Source: JAXMAR01 sp046350295
Lineage (GTDB): Bacteria > Planctomycetota > Planctomycetia > Gemmatales > Gemmataceae
Reading direction: 5' to 3'
Length of the DNA: 64,000 bases
Assembly (NCBI GenBank): GCA_046350295.1
Contig: JAXMAR010000024.1
Location: 1-64,000 of the forward strand
The translations under genes and the position numbers were made by a program. The notes under the pieces are model-generated. The model was given only the letters and a program-made list of their open reading frames with translations, searched no databases and had not been told where the DNA came from. Below are positions 57,260 to 64,000 of this stretch, piece by piece (position 1 is the first letter of the stretch; each line of letters begins with the position of its first letter).

Positions 57260-57862
57260 TGTGACCTCTACGAATCCTGAGACAAATCGCCGGCCAAAAT
57301 AGTGCAGGAACTCCCGCCGCTCGGGTCGACACGGCGGCGGCCCGAGTGGCCGCCACGCCGGACCCCTGATCCCCTTTCTCCAGCTGACGATATCCCGCCG
57401 CGACGAGGCGGCGCCAGATCGGTCAATTCCTGCGGCGCTGCCCCTTTTTGGCTTGCTCGCGTCTGAAGATCGCCGTGCGTCGCCGAAGTCGCTGTTGATT
57501 CGTCGCTCAGAGGGATATGGGTGGCGGGAGTGAGAAAAGCGCGTCGTTGGCCATAAGGCGAGGAGCCGTGGTACTGTTGTGTCGCAATCGAGAAGTCAAG
57601 GTCCGTTTTGTCGCGGTGAGTGGGCGCAGTGGGCGCCAGTGCGACGAGACGCGACGAAACGGGAGTTTGCCGCAAGGGGGGCGGGCCTTACCTGTTGCGG
57701 CGTAATCGTGAATGTCAATGTCGGTGAGGATTTCAGTAACGGTGGCGTGTTGAAACGAAAGAAACGCAAGCGGCTGCTGCGGCGACGACCAACCGATTCA
57801 CAAGCTTTGTTGTTCTTATTGACAGCTGCGCGGTCAAAGAAACCTGTACCCCCTCACCCCGG

Positions 57863-57889
57863 CCCTCTCCCCCGCGGCGGGGGAGAGGG
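57863..57889. terminator. GC palindrome after the selenoprotein gene
   Basis: CCCTCTCCCCCGC (57863-57875) pairs with GCGGGGGAGAGGG (57877-57889) across a single base, about 25 bases after the minus-strand stop at 57913. It is a widespread bacterial dispersed repeat and could end the transcript, though no T-run follows. Confidence 0.45.
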
Positions 57890-57912
57890 AGATCGCATTG
57901 GCAGCGCAGCCG

Positions 57913-58458
57913 TCAATAGCGGGCTCCCAGCTCTTTGAGAAGCGTCGCCGCGCTTGGCCGGTCGGCGGCGTTCGTGCTTGGGTGGGCGTAGACCAGGCGT
58001 TGGTCCTTGTCCAGGATGAAGTCGCCGCCCAGTTGCAGCAGGTCCTCACCCTTTCCCGGTTTCCTGGGCAGCCAGCCGGCGAACATCATCTTCAGGAAAC
58101 GCCACAGGACGCTCGGCCGGAAGAAAGAGCGCACGCGGGCCCGGCCCAGCGCGAAGGCGCGGTAGGACGCCATGTCCGGATCGGAGACGACCGGGAACGG
58201 CAACGGCTTGCGCTCGACATAGGCCTTCACCTTGGCCGGCGGCGTGAAGCTGACGACGAGCACGCGGGCGCCGAGACGCTCGATCTCGCTCTGGACCTTG
58301 ATCACCTCGCCGAGGTGAGCGCGGCAGGCCAGTCAGGCGAGGTGGCGCAGGAAGATGACGATGAGCGGTTGGCCCTGGAACGAGCGCAGCGCGAGCGGGG
58401 CGCCGTCCGGCTCAAGGAAGGTGAAGTCGTCGACCAGGTCGCCGGGTTGGAGGGGCAT
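57913..58458 (-). CDS. AhpC/TSA-like peroxiredoxin, probable selenoprotein (UGA at residue 42)
   Basis: From the ATG at 58458 (MPLQPGDLVDDFTFLEPDGA) the frame reads LALRSFQGQPLIVIFLRHLA, then TGA (58333-58335), then LACRAHLGEVIKVQSEIERL, and on without any shift to a stop at 57913. That is 182 codons, or 181 aa with Sec42. In AhpC-TSA_2-type proteins the motif at this point is CxxC, so UGA takes the place of the first, redox-active Cys (UxxC, C45). A hairpin with the layout of a bacterial SECIS follows. The thioredoxin fold continues with VVSDPDMASYRAFAL and LGGDFILDKDQRLVYAHP. Probable thiol/selenol peroxidase. A nonsense substitution or error is the alternative. Confidence 0.7.
58302..58318 (-). 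promoter_or_regulatory. SECIS-like hairpin downstream of the UGA
   Basis: On the minus strand UCACCUC-GGC-GAGGUGA forms a 7-bp stem with a 3-base loop starting with G, 22 bases after the UGA. This is within the 16-37 base window for bacterial selenocysteine insertion elements. Confidence 0.5.
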
Positions 58459-58566
58459 GGCTTCGCGCGAATCTCGAGTGGGCCTTTCCGGCGCCGAAAC
58501 TTGCAGGGCGTTGAGCGGCGAAGCGGAGTGCTCTCACGCGGAGCTTGCCTGGCACGCTCAGTGAGA

Positions 58567-59893
58567 TTAGGAGTCGCGCCAAAATAACTTACCGATCTCC
58601 GCGCTTGACGCGTGGATGGATTTCGTAGTTCCATTCGCTATTCGTTACGCGTGATATTACAGTCAGCCAGTTCCTCATCGCTCACTTTTCGGCCTTTGTC
58701 GTAGGTGCTCTCGTCAGGCCAGGCATGAACTTCCAGGCCGGTTTCGGTGGTCGTGAAGCCAATCGATTCGACGACGACTTCCAACGTCTCTAACGGAACT
58801 CCCTGCCAATTGCGCATCATCAGCGGCGAACACGCGGTGCTCGATCTTGTTCCATTTGCTCGTGCCCGGCGGATAGTGACAGACCTCGACAATCAGCCCC
58901 GTCTCGTCGGCCCACTTCTGCAATTCGACCTTCCACAACCGGCAACGCGAACTGTTGCTGCCGCCGCTGTCGGCCGTTACCAATATGCCGAAAACTGGCG
59001 CCCCTCCGTAGCGGCTTTGCGACTGGCCCTGGCTACCAACGACGAATCGCCGCCACCGCGAATTCGGCCGTATCGTGGCTGATGCCAACCGACACGCCTG
59101 CTTCGTTGCCATGGATGTCGTAGACGCCGTAGGGGATCGCCTTGCCCAACTTGGGATCCGGAAAATCGTGGGTCTTGACTTTCTCCGGCTTCCAGCCCTT
59201 GGGACGATAGGTTTGCCCCGCATTCTTGAGATTTCCCAGCACTTCCTTCTTCTTTGTGTCCACCGACAAGAACTGGTTCACTTCGCCCGCTTTTTCCGCG
59301 CGCCACCCGTTCGGCGATGTGGCGAAACTGGCCGTCGCGATCAGGATGCTGCTCGCCTTCCCGCGTCTTGCGGTTGGCCTGCAGGCTATAGCCGCTGGCC
59401 GCGAGCAGTCGACGCACCGACGTCATGGCTCACCTGATACCTTGCTTCCGCAACGCCTTCGCCAGTCGGTAGGTGCTCTTGATCGTCCAGCGCGTAGTGG
59501 TTGCATCGGCGACCCGCGCGCCCGTCGGCTCGATCAAGCGGTCCAGCGCGCTGCAATCCAGCTGCGTGATCGCATGCGATCTACGACCACCCCTGGCCGA
59601 CGCTGTCGATGCCCGCCAACGGGTCGGCTGCGTCAACTCCTTCAATCCCGTCGAATGGTCCGATCCGACAACCCTGTCGCCCGCGCCCCACGACCGCAAT
59701 TCCGCCATACCCCAGGGCACGCTATTTCGACGGCTGCCCAACGCCGCCTGCCACGCTCGTCGAGGTCATCCGAGTTCAATGCTTTGCCTTCAATGGCTTT
59801 AACAATCGTTGTATCCTGCATCCCAGGACAATCGCACAATCAGCTGAACTCACGCAACGGCACTTCAGCAAGTTATTTTGGCGCGATTCCTTA
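58567..59893 (-). mobile_element. Degraded ISAzo13-like insertion sequence
   Basis: A ~1.33-kb element with near-perfect terminal inverted repeats of 24 bases (58567-58590 and 59870-59893; 22 of 24 match; core CGCGCCAAAATAACTT). Inside, on the minus strand, are broken pieces of an ISAzo13-family transposase: ATTTRWTIKSTYRLAKALRK at ~59490-59430, VDTKKKEVLGNLKNAG at ~59250, VYDIHGNEAGVSVGI at ~59110, and HYPPGTSKWNKIEHRVF then EVVVESIG at ~58870-58750. At least four frame changes. It is non-functional now. Confidence 0.8.
58620..59850 (-). pseudogene. ISAzo13-family transposase, disrupted
   Basis: Fragments in three frames, in the right order, of a single DDE-type transposase: N-terminal helix-turn-helix, a NQFLSVDTKKKEVLGN core and the C-terminal KWNKIEHRVF region. 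No single frame covers more than about 150 codons. Confidence 0.7.
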
Positions 59894-59903
59894 GGCTGAG
59901 TCT

Positions 59904-60191
59904 ATGAAAGTAATGGAGACGCCGACGCGGGCTTTCCTTTCAGCCGATGTGCAGCAACGCATCGAGGAGCGCGTGACCTCCGGCAAGTATTCTACCCCGG
60001 AAGAGGTAGTGGCTGCCGCGATTCTCGCGCTCGACCAGCAGGAAGAGTTTGGCGATTTCGACGCGAGCGAGCTCGCTGATCTACTCGCCGAGGGGGAACG
60101 GAGCATCGAGCAGGACGGGACGCTCGATGGCGATGAAGCCCTCCAGTTGCGGCGCGAGCGGCGTGCTCAACGGCGAAAGTCGCTCGGATGA
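59904..60191 (+). CDS. ParD/CopG-like antitoxin
   Basis: A 95-aa ribbon-helix-helix-type antitoxin (AFLSADVQQRIEERVTSGKY then STPEEVVAAAILAL). The C-terminal region is charged and probably wraps the toxin. It begins 11 bases after the IS right end. An alternative start is the ATG four codons in. The stop overlaps the toxin start by four bases. Confidence 0.88.
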   Translation: MKVMETPTRAFLSADVQQRIEERVTSGKYSTPEEVVAAAILALDQQEEFGDFDASELADLLAEGERSIEQDGTLDGDEALQLRRERRAQRRKSLG

Positions 60192-60487
60192 AATATCGCA
60201 TTTCACGCCGGGCGAACACGGACATCGAGCGCGTCTGTGACCACATCGCCCAAGAGCGCCCGGACGCAGCGGAGCGTCTGGACGAGCAAATCCACAAGAC
60301 GATCCAGCTACTTGCCGAGTTTCCGAAGCTCGGACACACACGCGCGGACGTGAAGGATAAGCGTTACCTCTTCCGGGCTGTCGGTAGTTACATCATTGCC
60401 TACCGCATAGAGCAGGATAGGCTTGTGGTTGTCCGGGTCGTCCATGGCGCTCGTGACTTCCGTCGCTTGTTCAACTCCAAACAGTAG
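60188..60487 (+). CDS. ParE/RelE-like toxin
   Basis: A 99-aa toxin with the RelE/ParE fold: MKYRISRRANTDIERVCDHI, then LAEFPKLGHTRADVKDKRYL and a C-terminal VVVRVVHGARDFRRLF. The overlapping antitoxin and the standard length indicate a type II system. The target (gyrase for ParE, ribosome-bound mRNA for RelE) cannot be decided. Confidence 0.88.
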   Translation: MKYRISRRANTDIERVCDHIAQERPDAAERLDEQIHKTIQLLAEFPKLGHTRADVKDKRYLFRAVGSYIIAYRIEQDRLVVVRVVHGARDFRRLFNSKQ

Positions 60488-60506
60488 ATCCTCGGCGCCG
60501 GCCCCC

Positions 60507-61826
60507 TCACGCGTACAGCTCCCGAACCGCGGCTCCCCTGGTCCAGCACCTCGACGGGCCGGCCTTCCGGGGTGCGTCAGCCAGGTGTGCGGGTTGACGC
60601 CGACGGCTTCGTAGATCGTGCAGGCGACGTCCGCGGGGGCGACCGGTCGGCGCGTCACGTACGCGCTTGCCGGTCCGTCTGCCGAGCACCAGGCCGCCGC
60701 GGATGCCAGCGGCGAAGAGGAGCAGGCGGCCGAGCCCCAGAAGTGGTCGCGGCCGGTGTCCTTGTTGATCTGCGGCGTGCGGCCGAACTCCCCCATGACG
60801 ACGACGAGCGTATCGGCAAGGAGGCCGCGGTCGTCCATGTCGTCGATCAGGGCGGAGAAACCCTGGTCAACTCGGGGAAACTGCGGCCCAGGCCGGTCAG
60901 ATCTGGGCGTGGTGGTCCCAGCCGCCGAAGTTGATGGTGGCGAAGCGGACGCCGCGGCTCGACGAGGCGGCAGGCCAGGAGGCAGCTCGGCGAGGTGTTG
61001 CGGCCATGGCGGTCGCGCAGGCCGGTGGACTCGCGGCTCGATGGCGAAAGCGCCCGCGCGCTCCTCGGTGGAGAGGACGATGTCGGCGGCGGCGGCTGGA
61101 ACTCGCCGTAGGTGGCAAGCTGGTCGCTGCCATGGATGTCGCGTGCCAGCGTATCGATCGCCGACAGCAGGCCTTGACGGCGGGCGGCGCGGGCGGGCGC
61201 CATCGTTTCGCGCGGCTCGACATCGCGGACGCGGGAAGCCCGAGTCGTTGGGGTCGCCGGTCTTGAACGATTCGTAGCGGCCGCCCAGCCGAACGCTCTT
61301 GCCCAGCTCCCAGGTGAAGGACGGGTTGCGCTGGGGATGGAGACATAAGGGGGCAGCTCGCCGCGGAAGCCGAGCTGATGCGACACGACGGCGCCCATGG
61401 CCGGGTAGTCGCCGAAGGGGAGGCCGAAGCGGCCGCACAAGGACCCAGTTGGTAGCCGTCTCGTGGTGGTCGTTGTTGTGGGCGCCGGAGCGGACGAGGG
61501 CCACCTTGTGCATGATCCGGCTGGTGCAGAAGCGGCAGTTCGCCGATGAGCGTGCCGGGGACGCTGGTGCGGATGGGGCTATAGGCGCCGCGGACCTCTA
61601 CCGGGGCCTCAGGCTTCAGGTCGAAGCTGTCGTGGTGCGACAGGCCGCCGCCCAGATAGACGAGGATGACCGAGCGAGCGCGGGCGCGGCGCGGCGTCGC
61701 AGGCGTCGCCTCCGATTGGAGGGCGGTGGCGAGGCCCAGGCCGCCGATGGCGCCGACGCGGAGGAAGTCGCGGCGCGAGAGGCCGTCGCAGCGGCGGTTG
61801 TTCGATCCAAGCACGATGTCGAGCAT
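60507..61826 (-). CDS. DUF1501 family protein, frameshifted
   Basis: From the ATG at 61826 the start MLDIVLGSNNRRCDGLSRRD leads to a twin-arginine signal (SRRDFLRVGAIGGLGLATAL), then VILVYLGGGLSHHDSFDLKP, the conserved DUF1501 start. ATINFGGWDHHAQ, VVVMGEFGRTPQINKDTGRD and YEAVGVNPHTWLTHP are also present, but the frame switches several times between 60650 and 61560. It ends AAVRELYA at 60507. DUF1501 proteins (sulfatase-like fold) are coded next to DUF1549/DUF1553 genes in planctomycetes; that partner begins at 62628 here. The breaks look like sequencing errors in a GC-rich stretch. Confidence 0.75.
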
Positions 61827-61887
61827 TTCGAGCCCCGGTTGCAAAACAGCGCTTCGCGATTGGAAGCGTCTTCGTTATTATGCCAAT

Positions 61888-62166
61888 ATGAGAACCAAAA
61901 GCATGACCACCGACCTGCGTTTCCTCAGGCGACTACACCTGCCGAAGCGACGCCTTTCTCCGGAAGCCGCCAGCTTTATCCTCGACATCGGTTTCGCCGA
62001 CGAAGATATCGAGCGAATGAACGAACTCGCCGCCAAAGCGCAAGAGGGCACGTTGAGCGGGAAGGAGTGGGAAGAAAGTCTCAACTACGACATTGTGGGC
62101 CATCTGATCGCGATCCTCCATTCTCGGGCCCGACGCTCCCTTCCCAAAACCGCCACGCCCAAATGA
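61888..62166 (+). CDS. Small unknown protein coupled to an HNH nuclease
   Basis: A 92-aa acidic, helical protein (MTTDLRFLRRLHLPKRRLSP and SKEWEESLNYDIVG-type end). Start at the ATG at 61888, or at 61903 (MTTDLR). The gene order resembles an antitoxin before a nuclease. The stop overlaps the HNH gene by four bases. No family recognised. Confidence 0.65.
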   Translation: MRTKSMTTDLRFLRRLHLPKRRLSPEAASFILDIGFADEDIERMNELAAKAQEGTLSGKEWEESLNYDIVGHLIAILHSRARRSLPKTATPK

Positions 62167-62570
62167 AAACGCCCCGGCGTCTTGTCAAAGCCGTGCGCCG
62201 TCGCGCCGACTTCCGCTGCGAGTATTGTCGCTTGCCGCAAGCGTTCGTTTTCACCCCGTTTCAAGTCGACCACATCCGAGCGAAGAAGCACCTGGGAAAG
62301 ACCGCCCTCTCAAACCTCGCGTTCGCGTGCTTCAGCTGCAATCAGTTCAAGGGAGATAACATCGCGGGGCTTGATCCTCGTACCGGCAAGCTCACCCGCC
62401 TTTTCAATCCGCGCAGGGACTCGTGGCTTCGCCATTTTCGCTGGCGAGGGGCGACGCTTGTGGGTCGCACAGCCATCGGGCGGACAACCATTCAGGTTCT
62501 TGCGATCAACTGGGGTCTCCGAATTCGGGTTCGTCGGGAACTAATCCAGGAGAAGGTTTTCTTCGAGTAG
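62163..62570 (+). CDS. HNH endonuclease
   Basis: A 135-aa nuclease with the HNH fold: CEYCRLPQ (first Cys pair), VDHIRAKKHLGKTALSNLAF (the His and Asn of the motif) and ACFSCNQFKGDN (second Cys pair), so a zinc-stabilised beta-beta-alpha-metal site. It belongs to the family of small HNH proteins of unknown target. Coupled to the small gene upstream, the pair lies on the plus strand between two minus-strand genes that normally sit together. Confidence 0.85.
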   Translation: MKTPRRLVKAVRRRADFRCEYCRLPQAFVFTPFQVDHIRAKKHLGKTALSNLAFACFSCNQFKGDNIAGLDPRTGKLTRLFNPRRDSWLRHFRWRGATLVGRTAIGRTTIQVLAINWGLRIRVRRELIQEKVFFE

Positions 62571-62627
62571 GAGACCGGCCGGCGCCCCGGACGGGCATCA
62601 CGCCAGATTCTCGTCAGGTGACTCCTC

Positions 62628-64000
62628 CTAATGATTGAACGAAAACTCCTGTGCGTTCAGCACCGCCCAGAACACGTCTATGAGCGACTTCTCCCGGTCC
62701 GCGGCTCCGCCGTCCTTCAGGAAGCGCGTGATCGTCGTCCGCTCGTCCGCGCGCGGGAGGCGGGCCAGGCTCGACAGGAAGATCGCGTCGACGATCTCGG
62801 CGTCGGACTTTTTCTCCTTCAGCATGCGCTGCACAAGGGCGTGAGGGTCCGTGAGGCGTGAGAGCGTCGTGTCCCCGCCCCGCAGGTGCAGCGTCTGCGG
62901 CAGGGTGACATCGTTGTTGCGCTCGCAGGCGCACGCGGTGATCCGCTCGCTGCGGCCAAAGGTGGCGAGGAAGTACGATTTCACCGAGGGATCGGGGACC
63001 TGCACCGCCCGCACCCCTAACGGATACCCTTCGAACGGCTCCGGCACGCCACTGGCCTGGCAGATCGCGTCCAGCAGCACCTCCGCCGGAAGGCGGCGCA
63101 CGTAATAGTGCGAATAGTGGCGCTGGTCCTTCTCGTTGCTCGGCTTGGTCGCGCTAGCCAGCTGATAGGTCCGCGAGTTGAGGATCAGACGGATCAGGTG
63201 CTTGCGGTCGAACCTCTTGTCGACGAACTCCTTGACCAGGGCGTTCCACAACTCCGGATTGCTCGGCGGATTGCTGGCACGCAGGTCATCGATCGGCTCG
63301 ACCAGGCCGACGCCAAGGAACTGCGCCCAGAGGCGATTGACCATCGCGCCGGCGAAGTACTCGTTCTTCGGGTTGATGATCCAGTCGGCAAGCGCCTTGC
63401 GCGGATCGTCTTCGGGTGAAAGCTGCATGGCCGCGCGATCGAGCGGCTGCGGCGGCAGGAACTTGCCGGTGCGCGGCTGGACGACACCGATGGGGTTCTT
63501 GTTTTCCGCCGGGTTGGGCGCCGACACCTTCAAAAGCGTCGGCCCCATCTTCGGTTCCTTGCGGCTCATGCTGATGCGCGAGAAGAAGCCGGCGAAGTGG
63601 TAGTAGTCGTCCTGCGTGTATTTTTCGAGCGGATGATTGTGGCACTGGGCACAGCCGATGCGCGTGCCGAGGAACGTCTGCGCGACGCTGGAAACGACGC
63701 TCGACATGTGGGCCTCGCGCCGCTCGCCGACGGCGACGATGTAGTAGCCGACGGCCGGGCTGTTGTCCGTGCTGCCGCTCGTAGTCAGGATGTCCTGGGC
63801 CAGCTGGTCCCACGGGCGGTTGTTCTTGACCTGCTCGCGCAGCCAGTGGTGCAGGCTGCGCACGCCCTTCGTGCCGCGCACATCGTGGTCGCTCTCCTTG
63901 CGGTTTTGCAGGAGATCGTCGAGCCACCAGGTCCAGAAGTCGACGAACTCGGGGCGCTCGAGCAGTTGATCGATGACGCGGGCGCGGCGATCGGGCCGCT
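62628..64000 (-). CDS. DUF1549/DUF1553 cytochrome-type protein (partial, runs off right edge)
   Basis: 457 codons visible from the right edge; the N-terminus lies outside. Motifs of the planctomycete pattern are clear: FWTWWLDDLLQNRKESDHDV, IGCAQCHNHPLEKYTQDDYY with a CxxCH heme site, DPRKALADWIINPKNEYFAG and MVNRLWAQFLGVGLVEPIDD. C-terminal DUF1553 features include HLIRLILNSRTYQLAS. It is probably a periplasmic protein acting with the DUF1501 protein encoded downstream. The stop is at 62628. Confidence 0.93.
   Translation of the reverse strand, partial: RPDRRARVIDQLLERPEFVDFWTWWLDDLLQNRKESDHDVRGTKGVRSLHHWLREQVKNNRPWDQLAQDILTTSGSTDNSPAVGYYIVAVGERREAHMSSVVSSVAQTFLGTRIGCAQCHNHPLEKYTQDDYYHFAGFFSRISMSRKEPKMGPTLLKVSAPNPAENKNPIGVVQPRTGKFLPPQPLDRAAMQLSPEDDPRKALADWIINPKNEYFAGAMVNRLWAQFLGVGLVEPIDDLRASNPPSNPELWNALVKEFVDKRFDRKHLIRLILNSRTYQLASATKPSNEKDQRHYSHYYVRRLPAEVLLDAICQASGVPEPFEGYPLGVRAVQVPDPSVKSYFLATFGRSERITACACERNNDVTLPQTLHLRGGDTTLSRLTDPHALVQRMLKEKKSDAEIVDAIFLSSLARLPRADERTTITRFLKDGGAADREKSLIDVFWAVLNAQEFSFNH

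Larger units (their letters stand above)
57006..57912. other. Gene-free stretch with hairpins
   Basis: About 900 bases with no convincing gene. It holds the TerY-P promoter side, a CCATGCCCACG inverted repeat at 57231-57259, a short G-rich low-complexity region and a palindrome at 57863-57889. Reading frames here look random in composition. Confidence 0.6.

Noticed and set aside
57033..57675. Short frames between the vWA gene and the selenoprotein
   Set aside because: Composition is random, they overlap hairpins and repeats, and no ribosome-binding site or family motif is seen.

Overview
The window reads as chromosome of a high-GC planctomycete, most likely Gemmataceae-like. The signs are a Ser/Thr kinase fused to a repeat propeller, a giant beta-helix/Ig-like surface protein with the planctomycete 'LEDRTTP' N-terminus, a PEP-CTERM protein, a DUF1549/DUF1553 protein paired with a DUF1501 protein, and several PQQ-type propeller proteins. 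Placement is inferred from gene content; no rRNA is present.

Layout. 1-7.1 kb: kinase (running off the left edge), leuS, a small cobalamin-binding mutase subunit, its MeaB/ArgK GTPase, and tRNA-Leu(UAA). 7.0-16.2 kb: a ~9.1-kb element integrated into that tRNA. It has a tyrosine integrase, a serine recombinase, a family A DNA polymerase with an exonuclease-like N-terminus, AlpA- and winged-helix-like regulators, small unknown genes and a zinc-ribbon membrane protein, but no recognisable capsid or conjugation genes. 16.2-16.8 kb: a scar with the 3' end of an older integrase and the first 16 codons of an ABC-transporter ATPase. 16.8-28.8 kb: one giant secreted-protein gene broken by three frameshifts. 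28.9-37.4 kb: a heme protein, a PEP-CTERM protein, a damaged phosphoesterase, rpoD and dnaG (both frameshifted as read), a PepSY-like protein and a DASS transporter. 37.5-44.2 kb: an IS remnant, tRNA-Pro(GGG), a DUF11-type protein, a SelA-superfamily PLP enzyme, an FHA protein, a propeller protein and a PaaK-like ligase. 44.3-49.9 kb: three more secreted propeller genes. 50-52 kb: a coupled nucleotidyltransferase-like/adenylating-enzyme pair. 52.5-57 kb: a membrane protein facing a vWA - PP2C phosphatase - kinase operon (TerY-P type). 57.9-58.5 kb: a probable selenoprotein. 58.6-64 kb: a degraded ISAzo13-like element, a ParDE-like toxin-antitoxin pair, a frameshifted DUF1501 gene, a small gene plus HNH nuclease cassette, and a DUF1549/DUF1553 gene running off the right edge.

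Most interesting points. (1) The three-gene TerY-P operon, a candidate stress or antiphage signalling module with a divergent kinase active site. (2) An in-frame UGA in an AhpC/TSA-like protein, exactly at the first Cys of CxxC, followed at the right distance by a bacterial SECIS-like hairpin. (3) The element's attachment site lies inside its own integrase gene, so integration exchanges the integrase C-terminus and leaves a chimeric tRNA-Leu. (4) A scar of an older integration at the same tRNA. Housekeeping genes (leuS, rpoD, dnaG) carry clustered single-base frameshifts, which points to base-level assembly errors in patches, so broken genes here should not be taken as true pseudogenes without read support.
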